From contig JAJPKM010000014.1 in NCBI GenBank assembly GCA_021323735.1, positions 1-32,172 of the forward strand: 32,172 nt of DNA, written 5' to 3'. The translations under genes were made by a program, and so were the position numbers. Below are positions 1 through 7,779 of this stretch, piece by piece; the first letter of the stretch is position 1, and every line of letters begins with the position of its first letter. The notes under the pieces are model-generated. The model did no database searches and had not been told where the DNA came from. It saw only the letters and a list, made by a program, of their open reading frames with translations. The DNA is from Gammaproteobacteria bacterium. Its GTDB lineage: Bacteria; Pseudomonadota; Gammaproteobacteria; Steroidobacterales; Steroidobacteraceae.

Positions 1-1
1 A

Positions 2-109
2 CCCTTGAAGGTGCCTTCCGATCAGCTCGCCTCCATGCTCGGCATCACCAGCGTCTCGGTCGTCAAACACCCCAGCACGCTCGCTCTCAACGATACCGCG
101 CTCGGCTGA
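2..109 (+). CDS. C-terminal end of an unrecognised protein (partial)
   Basis: An open frame enters from the left edge and stops at TGA 107-109, giving 35 residues ending in SVVKHPSTLALNDTALG. The tail is too short to assign to a family. It looks like the end of a real gene because it is followed, about 50 bases later, by a good intrinsic terminator on the same strand. Its neighbour downstream is a ModE-like regulator, so a molybdenum-related gene is possible, but nothing in these residues shows it. Confidence 0.3.
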   Translation, partial: PLKVPSDQLASMLGITSVSVVKHPSTLALNDTALG

Positions 110-158
110 TCAACGACGTCATGCTCGAGACCGCAAAGATTGGTTTGATTGTGGTCGG

Positions 159-195
159 CACCCTCGCCGTTCTGGCGTTCGGCGAGGGTGCTTTT
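159..195 (+). terminator. Intrinsic terminator of the upstream gene
   Basis: Perfect 11-bp stem CACCCTCGCCG (159-169) / CGGCGAGGGTG (180-190) with a 10-nt loop, followed by CTTTT. It lies between the partial gene ending at 109 and the ModE-like gene. It also argues against any start for the ModE-like gene upstream of 236. Confidence 0.75.
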
Positions 196-235
196 AGCGA
201 CCAACAGCTCTTCGAGCGCACCGCTTAGCCTCGCC

Positions 236-628
236 ATGCTCAACCGCGCCCCGCAGGTCCGAATCGATTTCGCCAAACACGCGCATGTGGGACCCGGGAA
301 AATCGAGCTGCTCGAAGCGATCCGCAACGCAGGCTCCCTCTCCCAGGCGGCACGGGACTTGCGCATCAGCTATCGCCATGCCTGGCAGCTGGCCGAAAGC
401 CTCAAGGGTGCCTTCCAGGCACCCGTCACCCACGCCACCCGCGGCGGCAGTGGCGGCGGGGGTATCTGTCTCACCGACTTCGGTGAGTCCTTGGTCGAGC
501 GCTACCGCTCCCTCGAGCGCGAGTTCAGCGCTCTGGCCGCCTCCCGATTACAAGACATCACGGCCCTGTCCAACGACCAGGGCTCCCTGCTCTTCGCCGT
601 CCCCGTGGCGCTGACAAAACCGGAATGA
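236..628 (+). CDS. ModE-like (N-terminal domain) transcriptional regulator
   Basis: A 130-residue winged helix-turn-helix protein. The segment from about residue 17, KIELLEAIRNAGSLSQAARD followed by LRISYRHAWQLAESL, is the DNA-binding helix-turn-helix of the ModE/LysR-like fold, and the GGSGGGGICLTDFGESLVERY stretch is the wing plus following helix seen in ModE N-terminal domain proteins. There is no room for the C-terminal TOBE molybdate-binding domains of full ModE, so it is the short single-domain type; whether it senses molybdate cannot be told. ATG 236 is chosen because a frame opening at 149 would translate through the terminator hairpin at 159-195 and adds non-conserved residues. No molybdate transporter genes are visible in the window. 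Confidence 0.75.
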   Translation: MLNRAPQVRIDFAKHAHVGPGKIELLEAIRNAGSLSQAARDLRISYRHAWQLAESLKGAFQAPVTHATRGGSGGGGICLTDFGESLVERYRSLEREFSALAASRLQDITALSNDQGSLLFAVPVALTKPE

Positions 629-639
629 ACTGCGGGATG

Positions 640-657
640 GTCCATGCAAACATGGAC
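640..657. terminator. Small hairpin between convergent genes
   Basis: Perfect stem GTCCATG (640-646) / CATGGAC (651-657) with loop CAAA, in the 53-bp gap between the convergent ModE-like gene and the TetR gene. There is no T-run on either side, so termination is a weak inference from position. Confidence 0.35.
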
Positions 658-681
658 TCTCCCCCAATGAATCCAGCTACT

Positions 682-1299
682 TTAGTCGGTGTACGCCGCA
701 ATCAGTGCCCGCGCAGCCTTGGCGGCACCCTGCACCGGCCCATGCTCACCCATGGTCACGCGCGCCAGGTAGGCGCCCTCCCAAAGCAGCATCAAGGAGT
801 CGCCGAGCGCGCGCGGCTCGCGGGCATTCATGTCGCGCGCGAGCTGATGAAAACGACTGCGCATTTCCGCCTTGTACTTCTCGATGACCGGGCGCGCCGG
901 ATGTCCCGGCTCGGTGATTTCCACCGCGGCGTTGGCGAGCGCGCAGCCGCGCGAATCCGCATCACAGGTGTTCTTCACCAGCACGTCGAATAAGGCCTCG
1001 ACCTGCAGGCGTGGGTTGCCGGCGTGGGCCGCCAGGGTTGCGTCCCACCAGAGCAATCCCTCGCGCTCCGCGCCCCGCAGGTACTCGGCGACGAGTTCAT
1101 CCTTGGAAGCGAAGTTGCGGTAGAAACTCATTTTGTTGGTACCGGCCGCATTGGCAATGGCATCCACGCCCACGGCATGAATGCCATGGCGATAGAACAG
1201 CTCGGTGGCAGCGCTCATGATTCGATCGCGCACACGAAGCTTGGGCACCAAAGAAATTACTTCTTTGATTTCAGCAACTTGGCTCTGCTTGGATCTCAC
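682..1299 (-). CDS. TetR/AcrR-family repressor of the adjacent RND efflux operon
   Basis: A 205-residue TetR-family protein. The N-terminal helix-turn-helix is clear at about residues 24-70 (RIMSAATELFYRHGIHAVGVDAIANAAGTNKMSFYRNFASKDELV); the remainder is the helical ligand and dimer domain, which is variable in the family. The GTG start at 1299 is supported by a near-perfect Shine-Dalgarno AGGAGG about 8 nt upstream. It is transcribed away from the efflux operon, and the intergenic region holds a palindrome between -35 and -10 of the pump promoter. The usual arrangement in this family is repression of pump and self, relieved by a drug-like or metabolite ligand. The inducer is not predictable from sequence. 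Confidence 0.88.
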   Translation of the reverse strand: MRSKQSQVAEIKEVISLVPKLRVRDRIMSAATELFYRHGIHAVGVDAIANAAGTNKMSFYRNFASKDELVAEYLRGAEREGLLWWDATLAAHAGNPRLQVEALFDVLVKNTCDADSRGCALANAAVEITEPGHPARPVIEKYKAEMRSRFHQLARDMNAREPRALGDSLMLLWEGAYLARVTMGEHGPVQGAAKAARALIAAYTD

Positions 1300-1314
1300 C
1301 GTACAGTCCTCCTC

Positions 1315-1343
1315 TTGACATGTGAGTGACCGGTCATTAACGT
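1315..1343 (+). promoter_or_regulatory. Promoter of the RND efflux operon
   Basis: Perfect -35 TTGACA (1315-1320), 17-bp spacer, -10-like TAACGT (1338-1343). The spacer contains the palindrome TGACCGGTCA, so repressor binding there would block RNA polymerase directly. The leader to the chosen start codon is about 150 nt. Confidence 0.6.
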
Positions 1344-1369
1344 ATCACCAAGAGTTACTGACCGGTAAC
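1327..1369. promoter_or_regulatory. Probable TetR operator, two copies of TGACCGGT
   Basis: A perfect 10-bp palindrome TGACCGGTCA (1327-1336) is followed 32 bp later, about three helical turns, by TGACCGGT (1359-1366) embedded in the inverted repeat GTTAC-TGACCG-GTAAC (1354-1369). Both lie in the region shared by the divergent TetR and efflux genes. Repeated palindromic sites at this position are typical of local TetR control. Confidence 0.6.
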
Positions 1370-1496
1370 GCACGTGCATAGCATCGATGTGTTGCCGCCG
1401 CAAGTCAAGCCCCCGGGTAACCGCGGGTTCGCGGGCGGTCAAGTCAGCACTCGCCGCCAGGATGGTCCTGGGGGCAGGACCGAACCAGGAGCCATC

Positions 1497-2810
1497 GTGC
1501 CTCAGCAGTCACTCATTTTCCGCAACACCTCTCTTTCCGTCCTCTTGGGGCTGGCGGCGCTCGCTGCCATTCTGCTGTATTCGAGCGCCGGTCACTCGCG
1601 GGCCACGCCTCATGCCGCCGCCGGCGCTGCGCTGCCCGAGGTGACGGTGGCCGAAGTGATCCACCGGCCGCTGCGCGAGTGGCAGGAGTTCAGTGGCCGC
1701 CTGCAGGCCGTCAACACGGTGGAAGTCCATCCACGGGTGAGCGGCTTCGTCGATCGCGTCGCCTTCAGCGATGGTGCACGCGTTAAGAAGGGCCAGTTGT
1801 TATTTCAAATCGACCCCCGGCCCTTTCAAGCGGAAGTCGATCGGCTCGTCGCCGAGCGCACGCGCAGCGTCTCGGACCTCGAACTGGCGAAGGCAAACCG
1901 TGCCCGCGCAGAACGGCTGATCGGGGCGCATGCCATCTCGCGCGAGGAATACGAGCGGCAGGTAGCCGCCGAGGCCTCTGCCCAGGGGGCCCTGGGCTCC
2001 ATCGACGCCTCGCTGCAAGAGGCTCGCCTCAATAGAGAATTCACCGAAGTGCGTGCACCGATCGACGGCCACGTGTCACGCGCCCTCATTACCGCCGGCA
2101 ATCTCGTGACCGGAGCCAGCCTTCTGACCACGCTGGTCTCCGATGACCCGGTCTATGTGTACTTCGACGCCGATGAGCAAACGTATCTGCGCTATGCGAA
2201 GGCGAAACACAGCGCCGCGCGCGCGAACACCGCGGCGGATATTTACATCGGACTCACCGACGAGGATGGCTACCCGCATGCGGGGCAGCTCGACTTCATC
2301 GACAATCAGGTGGACGCGGCCACCGGAACCATTCGTGCGCGTGCGGCCCTTGCAAACCCCGACGGCCGCTACACGCCGGGCCTATTTGCCCGCGTGCGGC
2401 TCATCGGCGCCGAAGATCGCGACAGCGTGCTGATCGACGATCGCGCCGTGGGCACGGATCTTTCCAAGAAGTTCGTGCTGACCCTGACCGCCGACAACCG
2501 CATCGAGTACCGTCTGGTAGAACTCGGACCGGAAATCAATGGTCTGCGCGTCGTGACCCGCGGACTCGCGCCGAACGAACTCATCGTCGTCAACGGTCTG
2601 CAGCATGTACGGCCGGGCCAGAGCGTCGCGCCCACGCGCATTGCCATGCGGGATGGCGCGGACGGGCTCACCCAGGTGGCGGCGCAGCCGAATCCTCCTC
2701 CTGCGAATTCTGCTCCCGCAAACCCCGCTCCCGCCGCAAGTCCGGCGGCGAGCATCGATGCAGTCTCCCGGCTTGCCCAGACCGGCGTGACCCTTCAGGC
2801 CATCCATTGA
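1497..2810 (+). CDS. RND efflux periplasmic adaptor (MexE-like membrane fusion protein)
   Basis: A 437-residue HlyD/AcrA-type adaptor linking the inner-membrane pump to the outer-membrane channel. One N-terminal membrane anchor (LSVLLGLAALAAILLYSS) without a lipobox cysteine is followed by the beta-barrel/lipoyl entry EVTVAEVIHRPLREWQEFSGRL, the lipoyl half HPRVSGFVDRVAFSDGARVKKGQ, a coiled-coil hairpin (VAERTRSVSDLELAKANRARAE onward) and the second lipoyl half EVRAPIDGHVSRALITAGNLV. The Pro/Ala-rich tail is variable. GTG 1497 is chosen because AGGAG lies 5 nt upstream and the membrane anchor follows; an in-frame GTG at 1374 would add 41 residues with no family features. The pump gene follows after 28 bp, so it is the first gene of the operon. 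Confidence 0.9.
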   Translation: MPQQSLIFRNTSLSVLLGLAALAAILLYSSAGHSRATPHAAAGAALPEVTVAEVIHRPLREWQEFSGRLQAVNTVEVHPRVSGFVDRVAFSDGARVKKGQLLFQIDPRPFQAEVDRLVAERTRSVSDLELAKANRARAERLIGAHAISREEYERQVAAEASAQGALGSIDASLQEARLNREFTEVRAPIDGHVSRALITAGNLVTGASLLTTLVSDDPVYVYFDADEQTYLRYAKAKHSAARANTAADIYIGLTDEDGYPHAGQLDFIDNQVDAATGTIRARAALANPDGRYTPGLFARVRLIGAEDRDSVLIDDRAVGTDLSKKFVLTLTADNRIEYRLVELGPEINGLRVVTRGLAPNELIVVNGLQHVRPGQSVAPTRIAMRDGADGLTQVAAQPNPPPANSAPANPAPAASPAASIDAVSRLAQTGVTLQAIH

Positions 2811-2838
2811 GCCGCTCGAATCTCGCACAGGACCCGAC

Positions 2839-5800
2839 ATGAAAATCTCGCAGTTCTTCATCAGCCGTCCGATCTTCGCGGGAGTGCTCTCCGCGCTCAT
2901 CCTGTTGGCCGGTCTCATTGCCCTGCCGAAGCTTCCGATCAGCGAGTACCCCGAAGTGGTGCCGCCAACCGTGATCGTGAAGGCTAACTATCCGGGCGCC
3001 AATCCCAAGGTCATCGCTGAGACCGTGGCAAGTCCGCTCGAGCAGTCGATCAACGGCGTGGAGGGAATGCTCTATCAGTCATCGCAGGCGACCGCCGACG
3101 GCGTGATGACGCTCACCATTACATTTGCCTTGGGTACCGATATCGACAAAGCGCAGGTGCAGGTGCAGAACCGGGTGTCGCAGACGCTGCCCAAGCTGCC
3201 GGACGTCGTACAGCGCCTCGGCGTCGTCACCAACAAGGCGTCCCCGGACCTGACCATGGTGGTGCACCTGGTTTCGCCCGACGATCGCTATGACACCCTG
3301 TACCTGTCGAACTACGCGCTGCTGCGTGTCAAGGACGAACTTGCCCGGCTGGACGGTGTCGGCGATGTGCAGGTTTTCGGAGCCGGGCAGTTCTCGATGC
3401 GCATTTGGCTCGATCCTGAGAAGGTCGCGAGCCGCGGCCTCGATGCCGATGACGTCGTCAAGGCCATACGCGAGCAGAACGTGCAGGTCGCGGCGGGCCA
3501 GCTCGGAGCGCCGCCGTTGCCGAGCGCGACTGAATTCCAAGTGGCGATCAACGCCAAGGGGCGCCTCACCACCGAGGATGACTTCCGCGGCATCATCATC
3601 AAAACCGGCGCCGCCGGCCAAGTCACGCGCTTGAAGGACGTGGCCCGCGTCGAACTCGGTGCCGACACCTATGCGCTGCGCGCACTGCTCGACAGCAAAG
3701 CGGCGGCCGCGATTCCCATTTTTCAGCGCCCGGGCAGCAATTCGATTGCGATATCGGAACTCGTGCGCGCCAAGATGCAGGAACTGAAGCGCGACTTTCC
3801 GCAGGGCGTCGACTACCGGATCGTCTACGATCCGACGGTTTTAGTTCGCGGCTCCATCCACGCGGTGTTGCACACCCTGCTCGAAGCCATTCTGCTGGTG
3901 GTGATCGTCGTCATCGTATTCCTGCAGACCTGGCGCGCCTCGGTGATCCCGCTCATCGCGGTGCCGGTGTCGCTGGTCGGCACCTTCGCGGTGATGCAGC
4001 TGTTCGGATTCAGCCTGAACGCACTGTCGCTCTTTGGCTTGGTGCTTGCCATCGGCATCGTCGTCGACGATGCCATCGTGGTGGTTGAAAATGTCGAGCG
4101 CAACATCGCCAATGGACTTGCGCCCATGGACGCCACCCGGCAGGCCATGCGCGAGGTGACCGGTCCCATCATCGCCACGGCTCTGGTGCTATGCGCCGTG
4201 TTCGTGCCCACGGCGTTCATCAGCGGGCTCACCGGACAGTTCTACAAACAGTTCGCACTGACCATTGCCATCAGCACGGTGATCTCGGCGTTCAACTCCC
4301 TGACGCTGTCGCCGGCATTGTCGGCGCTGCTGCTCAAGGAGCACGGTGCCCCGCCCGATCGGCTGACGCGAGTCTTGAACGGCCTGCTGGGCGGATTCTT
4401 CCGGCCGTTCAACCGGTTCTTCGCCGCCCTTTCCGCGCGCTACGTCAGCGGCGTGGGTAGGGTGGTGCGCGCCGGCGGTATCGCTCTTCTCATCTATGGT
4501 GGTCTGATGGCACTCACCTACTTGGGCTTTGTGCACACGCCGACCGGCTTCATCCCCCCGCAGGACAAGCAATACCTGGTGAGCTTCGCGCAGCTTCCCG
4601 ATGCCGCGACGCTCGATCGCACGGAGGCCGTGATACGCCGCATGGATGCCATCGCCCTGAAGCAACCCGGCGTCGATCACGCCGTGTCCTTCCCCGGCCT
4701 CAGCATCAACGGGTTCACGAACAGTCCCAATTCCGGCATCGTGTTCGTGACCTTGAAACCCTTCGATGAGCGCAAATCCAAGGATCTGTCCGCCGGCGCC
4801 ATCGCCGCCGCGCTCAACCAGCAATACGGCAAGATACAAGATGCCTTCATTGCCGTCTTCCCGCCCCCACCGGTGAACGGCTTGGGCACCATCGGCGGCT
4901 TTCGCATGCAGATCGAGGATCGCGCCGGCTTAGGCTTCGAGGAACTGTACAAGCAGACCCAGAACTTGATGGCCAAGGCGAATCAAAACCCCGCGCTGCA
5001 GGGCGCGTTTTCCAGCTATCAAGTCAACGTTCCGCAGATCGACGCCGATGTGGACCGGGAGAAGGCGAAGTCGCAGGGCGTATCGGTGCAGGAACTCTTC
5101 GACACCATGCAGGTGTACTTGGGCTCCCTGTACGTCAATGATTTCAATGCGTTTGGCCGCACCTATCCGGTGACGGCGCAGGCAGAGCCCAATTTCCGTC
5201 TGCAGGCCGAAGATGTGGTTCGGCTCAAGACCCGCAATGCCGCCGGCGACATGATTCCCTTGGGATCCTTCGTGAACGTCAAGCGCTCCTCGGGGCCTGA
5301 CCGCGTCATGCATTACAACTCCTATACCACGGCGGAGATCAACGGCGGTCCCGCACCGGGATTCAGTTCGGGCCAGGCTCAAGCGGCAATGGAGCAGCTC
5401 GCCCGCCAGGAACTGCCCAACGGCATGAGCTTCGAATGGACCGAGCTGACCTATCAACAGATCATCGCCGGGAATACCGCGGTGCTGGTGTTCCCGCTGG
5501 TCGTGCTGCTGGTGTTTCTGGTGCTGGCGGCACAGTACGAGAGCCTGACCCTGCCGCTCGCGGTCATCTTGATCATGCCCATGGTGCTGCTGTCGGCCAT
5601 CACCGGCGTGCAGCTGACCCATGGCGACAGCAACATCTTCACCCAGATCGGCCTGATCGTGCTCGTGGGACTCGCCGGCAAGAACGCCATTCTCATCGTG
5701 GAATTCGCGAGGGACCAGGAGCTCGAGGGCGTAGCGCCGCTGCAAGCGGCGCTGAACGCCGCGCGCCTGCGCCTGCGTCCGATCCTGATGACCTCGGTCG

Positions 5801-6030
5801 CGTTCATCATGGGCGTGGTGCCGCTCGTCGCCTCCACGGGGGCCGGTGCCGAGATGCGCCACGCCATGGGCATTGCAGTGTTCTCCGGGATGTTGGGCGT
5901 CACCATCTTCGGGCTCATGTTGACGCCGCTGTTCTACGTCCTGGTACGAAAGATCGGGCGGCGAGCGCATGCCGCCAAGACGCAGGACGCGACGGTGCAG
6001 CGCGACGCCGCTACCCCGGCTGAGGCGTGA
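2839..6030 (+). CDS. RND multidrug efflux pump, HAE1 family, MexF-like
   Basis: A 1063-residue resistance-nodulation-division transporter, full length for the family. It starts MKISQFFISRPIFA, the standard N-terminal amphipathic helix and TM1. The paired aspartates of the proton relay are present in TM4 (GIVVDDAIVVVE, Asp410-Asp411), and the TM10 lysine is present in LVGLAGKNAILIVEFARDQ. The two large periplasmic loops (porter and docking domains) lie after TM1 and after TM7. Such pumps form trimers that export hydrophobic and amphiphilic compounds using proton flow. The overall sequence resembles MexF/BpeF more than AcrB, matching the MexE-like adaptor and NodT-type channel on either side. 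Substrates cannot be read from the sequence. Confidence 0.95.
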   Translation: MKISQFFISRPIFAGVLSALILLAGLIALPKLPISEYPEVVPPTVIVKANYPGANPKVIAETVASPLEQSINGVEGMLYQSSQATADGVMTLTITFALGTDIDKAQVQVQNRVSQTLPKLPDVVQRLGVVTNKASPDLTMVVHLVSPDDRYDTLYLSNYALLRVKDELARLDGVGDVQVFGAGQFSMRIWLDPEKVASRGLDADDVVKAIREQNVQVAAGQLGAPPLPSATEFQVAINAKGRLTTEDDFRGIIIKTGAAGQVTRLKDVARVELGADTYALRALLDSKAAAAIPIFQRPGSNSIAISELVRAKMQELKRDFPQGVDYRIVYDPTVLVRGSIHAVLHTLLEAILLVVIVVIVFLQTWRASVIPLIAVPVSLVGTFAVMQLFGFSLNALSLFGLVLAIGIVVDDAIVVVENVERNIANGLAPMDATRQAMREVTGPIIATALVLCAVFVPTAFISGLTGQFYKQFALTIAISTVISAFNSLTLSPALSALLLKEHGAPPDRLTRVLNGLLGGFFRPFNRFFAALSARYVSGVGRVVRAGGIALLIYGGLMALTYLGFVHTPTGFIPPQDKQYLVSFAQLPDAATLDRTEAVIRRMDAIALKQPGVDHAVSFPGLSINGFTNSPNSGIVFVTLKPFDERKSKDLSAGAIAAALNQQYGKIQDAFIAVFPPPPVNGLGTIGGFRMQIEDRAGLGFEELYKQTQNLMAKANQNPALQGAFSSYQVNVPQIDADVDREKAKSQGVSVQELFDTMQVYLGSLYVNDFNAFGRTYPVTAQAEPNFRLQAEDVVRLKTRNAAGDMIPLGSFVNVKRSSGPDRVMHYNSYTTAEINGGPAPGFSSGQAQAAMEQLARQELPNGMSFEWTELTYQQIIAGNTAVLVFPLVVLLVFLVLAAQYESLTLPLAVILIMPMVLLSAITGVQLTHGDSNIFTQIGLIVLVGLAGKNAILIVEFARDQELEGVAPLQAALNAARLRLRPILMTSVAFIMGVVPLVASTGAGAEMRHAMGIAVFSGMLGVTIFGLMLTPLFYVLVRKIGRRAHAAKTQDATVQRDAATPAEA

Positions 6031-6088
6031 GACGGTCTGCGCGGCGCAAGGCTTGCCCCGGATGAAGGTGATTCAGATGAAGGTAAAG

Positions 6089-7540
6089 ATGATGAGAAAA
6101 ACGTTGGCAGTGGCAATCGCTTTGGGTGCGCTCCTGACCGCCGCCTGTGCCGTGGGTCCCAACTACCGCGAGCCGCCGATCGCGCCCGCCGAGGTACGCA
6201 ACGCCCGGTCGGCCGAGTTCGCCGCTCGCTCACCGGAAGCGTCGTGGTGGCAGGAATTCGAGGATCCGGAACTCGACGCGCTGATGGGCCGCGCGTTGGC
6301 GGAAAATCTGGATCTGCGTTCGGCGTACGATCGGGTCAAGGCCGCACGCGCCGTCTTCGTTGAGAGAAATTTCGACTACGCGCCGCATGTACAGCTGGAC
6401 GGCAGCTATTCACATTTCGATGAGCAGCAGCCTGGCTTCGGCACAGGCCGCCTCAATGCGCAAAGCGACAGCCTAGGGTTCGATGCCGCGTGGGAGCTGG
6501 ACTTGTTCGGCCGTGTGCGCCGCTCGGTCGAAGCGGCACGCGCCGACTTGGGTGCGGAGCGCGCCAACTATCGGGACGCACAGGTCACCGTAGCCGCCGA
6601 AGTGGCGCGCAATTACTTCGAGCTTCGAGGTGCTCAGCAGCGCTTGGCGGTGGCGCTGGAAAACCTGGCCACCGAGCGGCAAACGCTCGACCTTACGCTG
6701 CTGCTCGACGAGACGGGCCGTGGCTCGGAACTCGATGTGCAGCGGAGCCGTGCGCGGCTGAAGGCGACGGAGGCCACGATTCCACCGCTGCAGGCGGCGG
6801 AGAAGCAAGCGGCATATCGCCTCGCGGTGCTGCTCGGCGAGCGACCGGGGCAGTTGGATGAGGAACTGCATCCCGCGGTTGTCGCCACCTATGCCAAGGT
6901 ACTTCCCATCGGTGATCCCGCCGAACTGCTGCGTCGCCGACCCGACGTACGCGCTGCCGAGCGACAGCTCGCCGCGGCGACCGCGCGGGTCGGAGTGGCG
7001 AAGGCTGATCTCTTCCCACGGGTGGACGTCACCGGTTTCATCGGATTTCTTTCCGGCGATGTGGGCCGACTGTTCGCCACCGGCGCCGGCGACAATGCTC
7101 GCGCATGGTCCGTCACGCCGACGGTCAGCTGGGCCGCATTCGACTATGGCTCGATCCACGCGCGCCTGCGTGCCAGCAAGGCGCAATCGGACGCCGCGGC
7201 TGCCAATTACCAAAAAGTAGTGTTGACGGCGCTCGAGGATACGGAGAACAGCTTCGTTGCCTACAGCTCACGGCAGGCGCAGTTGAAGAGCCTGAGCGAA
7301 CAGGAGCAATCCTCGCGGCGCGCCGCGGAGATCGCCGAAATTCAATACCGTGAGGGAGTTGCGGATTTCCTGGTGCTGCTCGATGCACAGCGCACGCAGC
7401 TGGAGGCCCAGGACGCCGTGGCGCAGGCCGAGACCTCAGTCAACGTGGCGGTGGTCGCGATCTACAAAGCCCTGGGTGGCGTAGGTCAGCCGCTGCGTGA
7501 TGAGGCGGATGCAGCGCCGAAGCTGGCGCGATTGCCATGA
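6089..7540 (+). CDS. Outer-membrane efflux channel lipoprotein, NodT/OprN type
   Basis: The third component of the tripartite pump, a TolC-like trimeric channel. The signal peptide MMRKTLAVAIALGALLTAAC ends in a lipobox (LTAAC), and the mature protein begins CAVGPNYREPP, the usual start of this family. Two repeated outer-membrane-efflux domains follow, each with the long helices that build the periplasmic tunnel (for example SLGFDAAWELDLFGRVRRSVEAA, and RRRPDVRAAERQLAAATARVGVAKADLFP in the second half). Several ATGs are possible (6062, 6077, 6089, 6092); AAGG at 6080-6083 favours 6089 or 6092. The 58-bp gap to the pump gene indicates one operon. Length about 483 residues, normal for the family. 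Confidence 0.9.
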   Translation: MMRKTLAVAIALGALLTAACAVGPNYREPPIAPAEVRNARSAEFAARSPEASWWQEFEDPELDALMGRALAENLDLRSAYDRVKAARAVFVERNFDYAPHVQLDGSYSHFDEQQPGFGTGRLNAQSDSLGFDAAWELDLFGRVRRSVEAARADLGAERANYRDAQVTVAAEVARNYFELRGAQQRLAVALENLATERQTLDLTLLLDETGRGSELDVQRSRARLKATEATIPPLQAAEKQAAYRLAVLLGERPGQLDEELHPAVVATYAKVLPIGDPAELLRRRPDVRAAERQLAAATARVGVAKADLFPRVDVTGFIGFLSGDVGRLFATGAGDNARAWSVTPTVSWAAFDYGSIHARLRASKAQSDAAAANYQKVVLTALEDTENSFVAYSSRQAQLKSLSEQEQSSRRAAEIAEIQYREGVADFLVLLDAQRTQLEAQDAVAQAETSVNVAVVAIYKALGGVGQPLRDEADAAPKLARLP

Positions 7541-7723
7541 GATCGCGCATCGGCATGGCCTTGGGACCGTACTGGGGAGCCATCGTGCATGCCATCGATA
7601 TCATCGTGGCCATGAGCGTGCTGGGAACCCTCGGTGGTCTGTCCGCGCTCTTGAGTATGGCCACACCCTACGTGAGCAATTCCGTGAAGTGGTTGAAGGT
7701 GAGATTGAAAGCTGAAAATAAAT
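7541..7723. other. Region after the efflux operon with a doubtful small membrane frame
   Basis: An ATG at 7537 overlaps the channel gene's stop as ATGA and opens a frame with one hydrophobic stretch (AIVHAIDIIVAMSVLGTLGGLSALLSM). The frame has no stop before the terminator hairpin at 7724-7762 and runs on antisense to the phosphoesterase gene until 8181. A genuine short gene would be expected to stop before the hairpin, so this is probably not a gene, or is the remnant of one. Otherwise I see nothing in this stretch. Confidence 0.3.
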
Positions 7724-7762
7724 CGCCCACTGCCGGTGGTTTCAAGCCACCGGCAGCGGGCG
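7724..7762. terminator. Bidirectional intrinsic terminator
   Basis: A 16-bp stem with one mismatch, CGCCCACTGCCGGTGG (7724-7739) / CCACCGGCAGCGGGCG (7747-7762), with a 7-nt loop. On the minus strand it is followed by ATTTATTTT, a good tail for ending the phosphoesterase transcript; on the plus strand the tail is only TTTC. It sits between the convergent efflux operon and phosphoesterase gene. Confidence 0.85.
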
Positions 7763-7779
7763 TTTCAATCAGCGATCGA

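Noticed and set aside
3-18. Similarity of the first bases of the window to 402-417 (CTTGAAGGTGCCTTCC versus CTCAAGGGTGCCTTCC)
   Set aside because: Short, in different reading frames and without flanking similarity; taken as chance.
1374-1496. Upstream extension of the adaptor gene to GTG 1374
   Set aside because: The added 41 residues have no family features, while GTG 1497 has AGGAG at 5 nt and directly precedes the membrane anchor.
4930-5970. Long antisense frame opposite the RND pump gene
   Set aside because: Composition is His/Gln/Arg-rich with no domain features, and it lies entirely inside a clearly coding pump gene; a by-product of high GC codon use.
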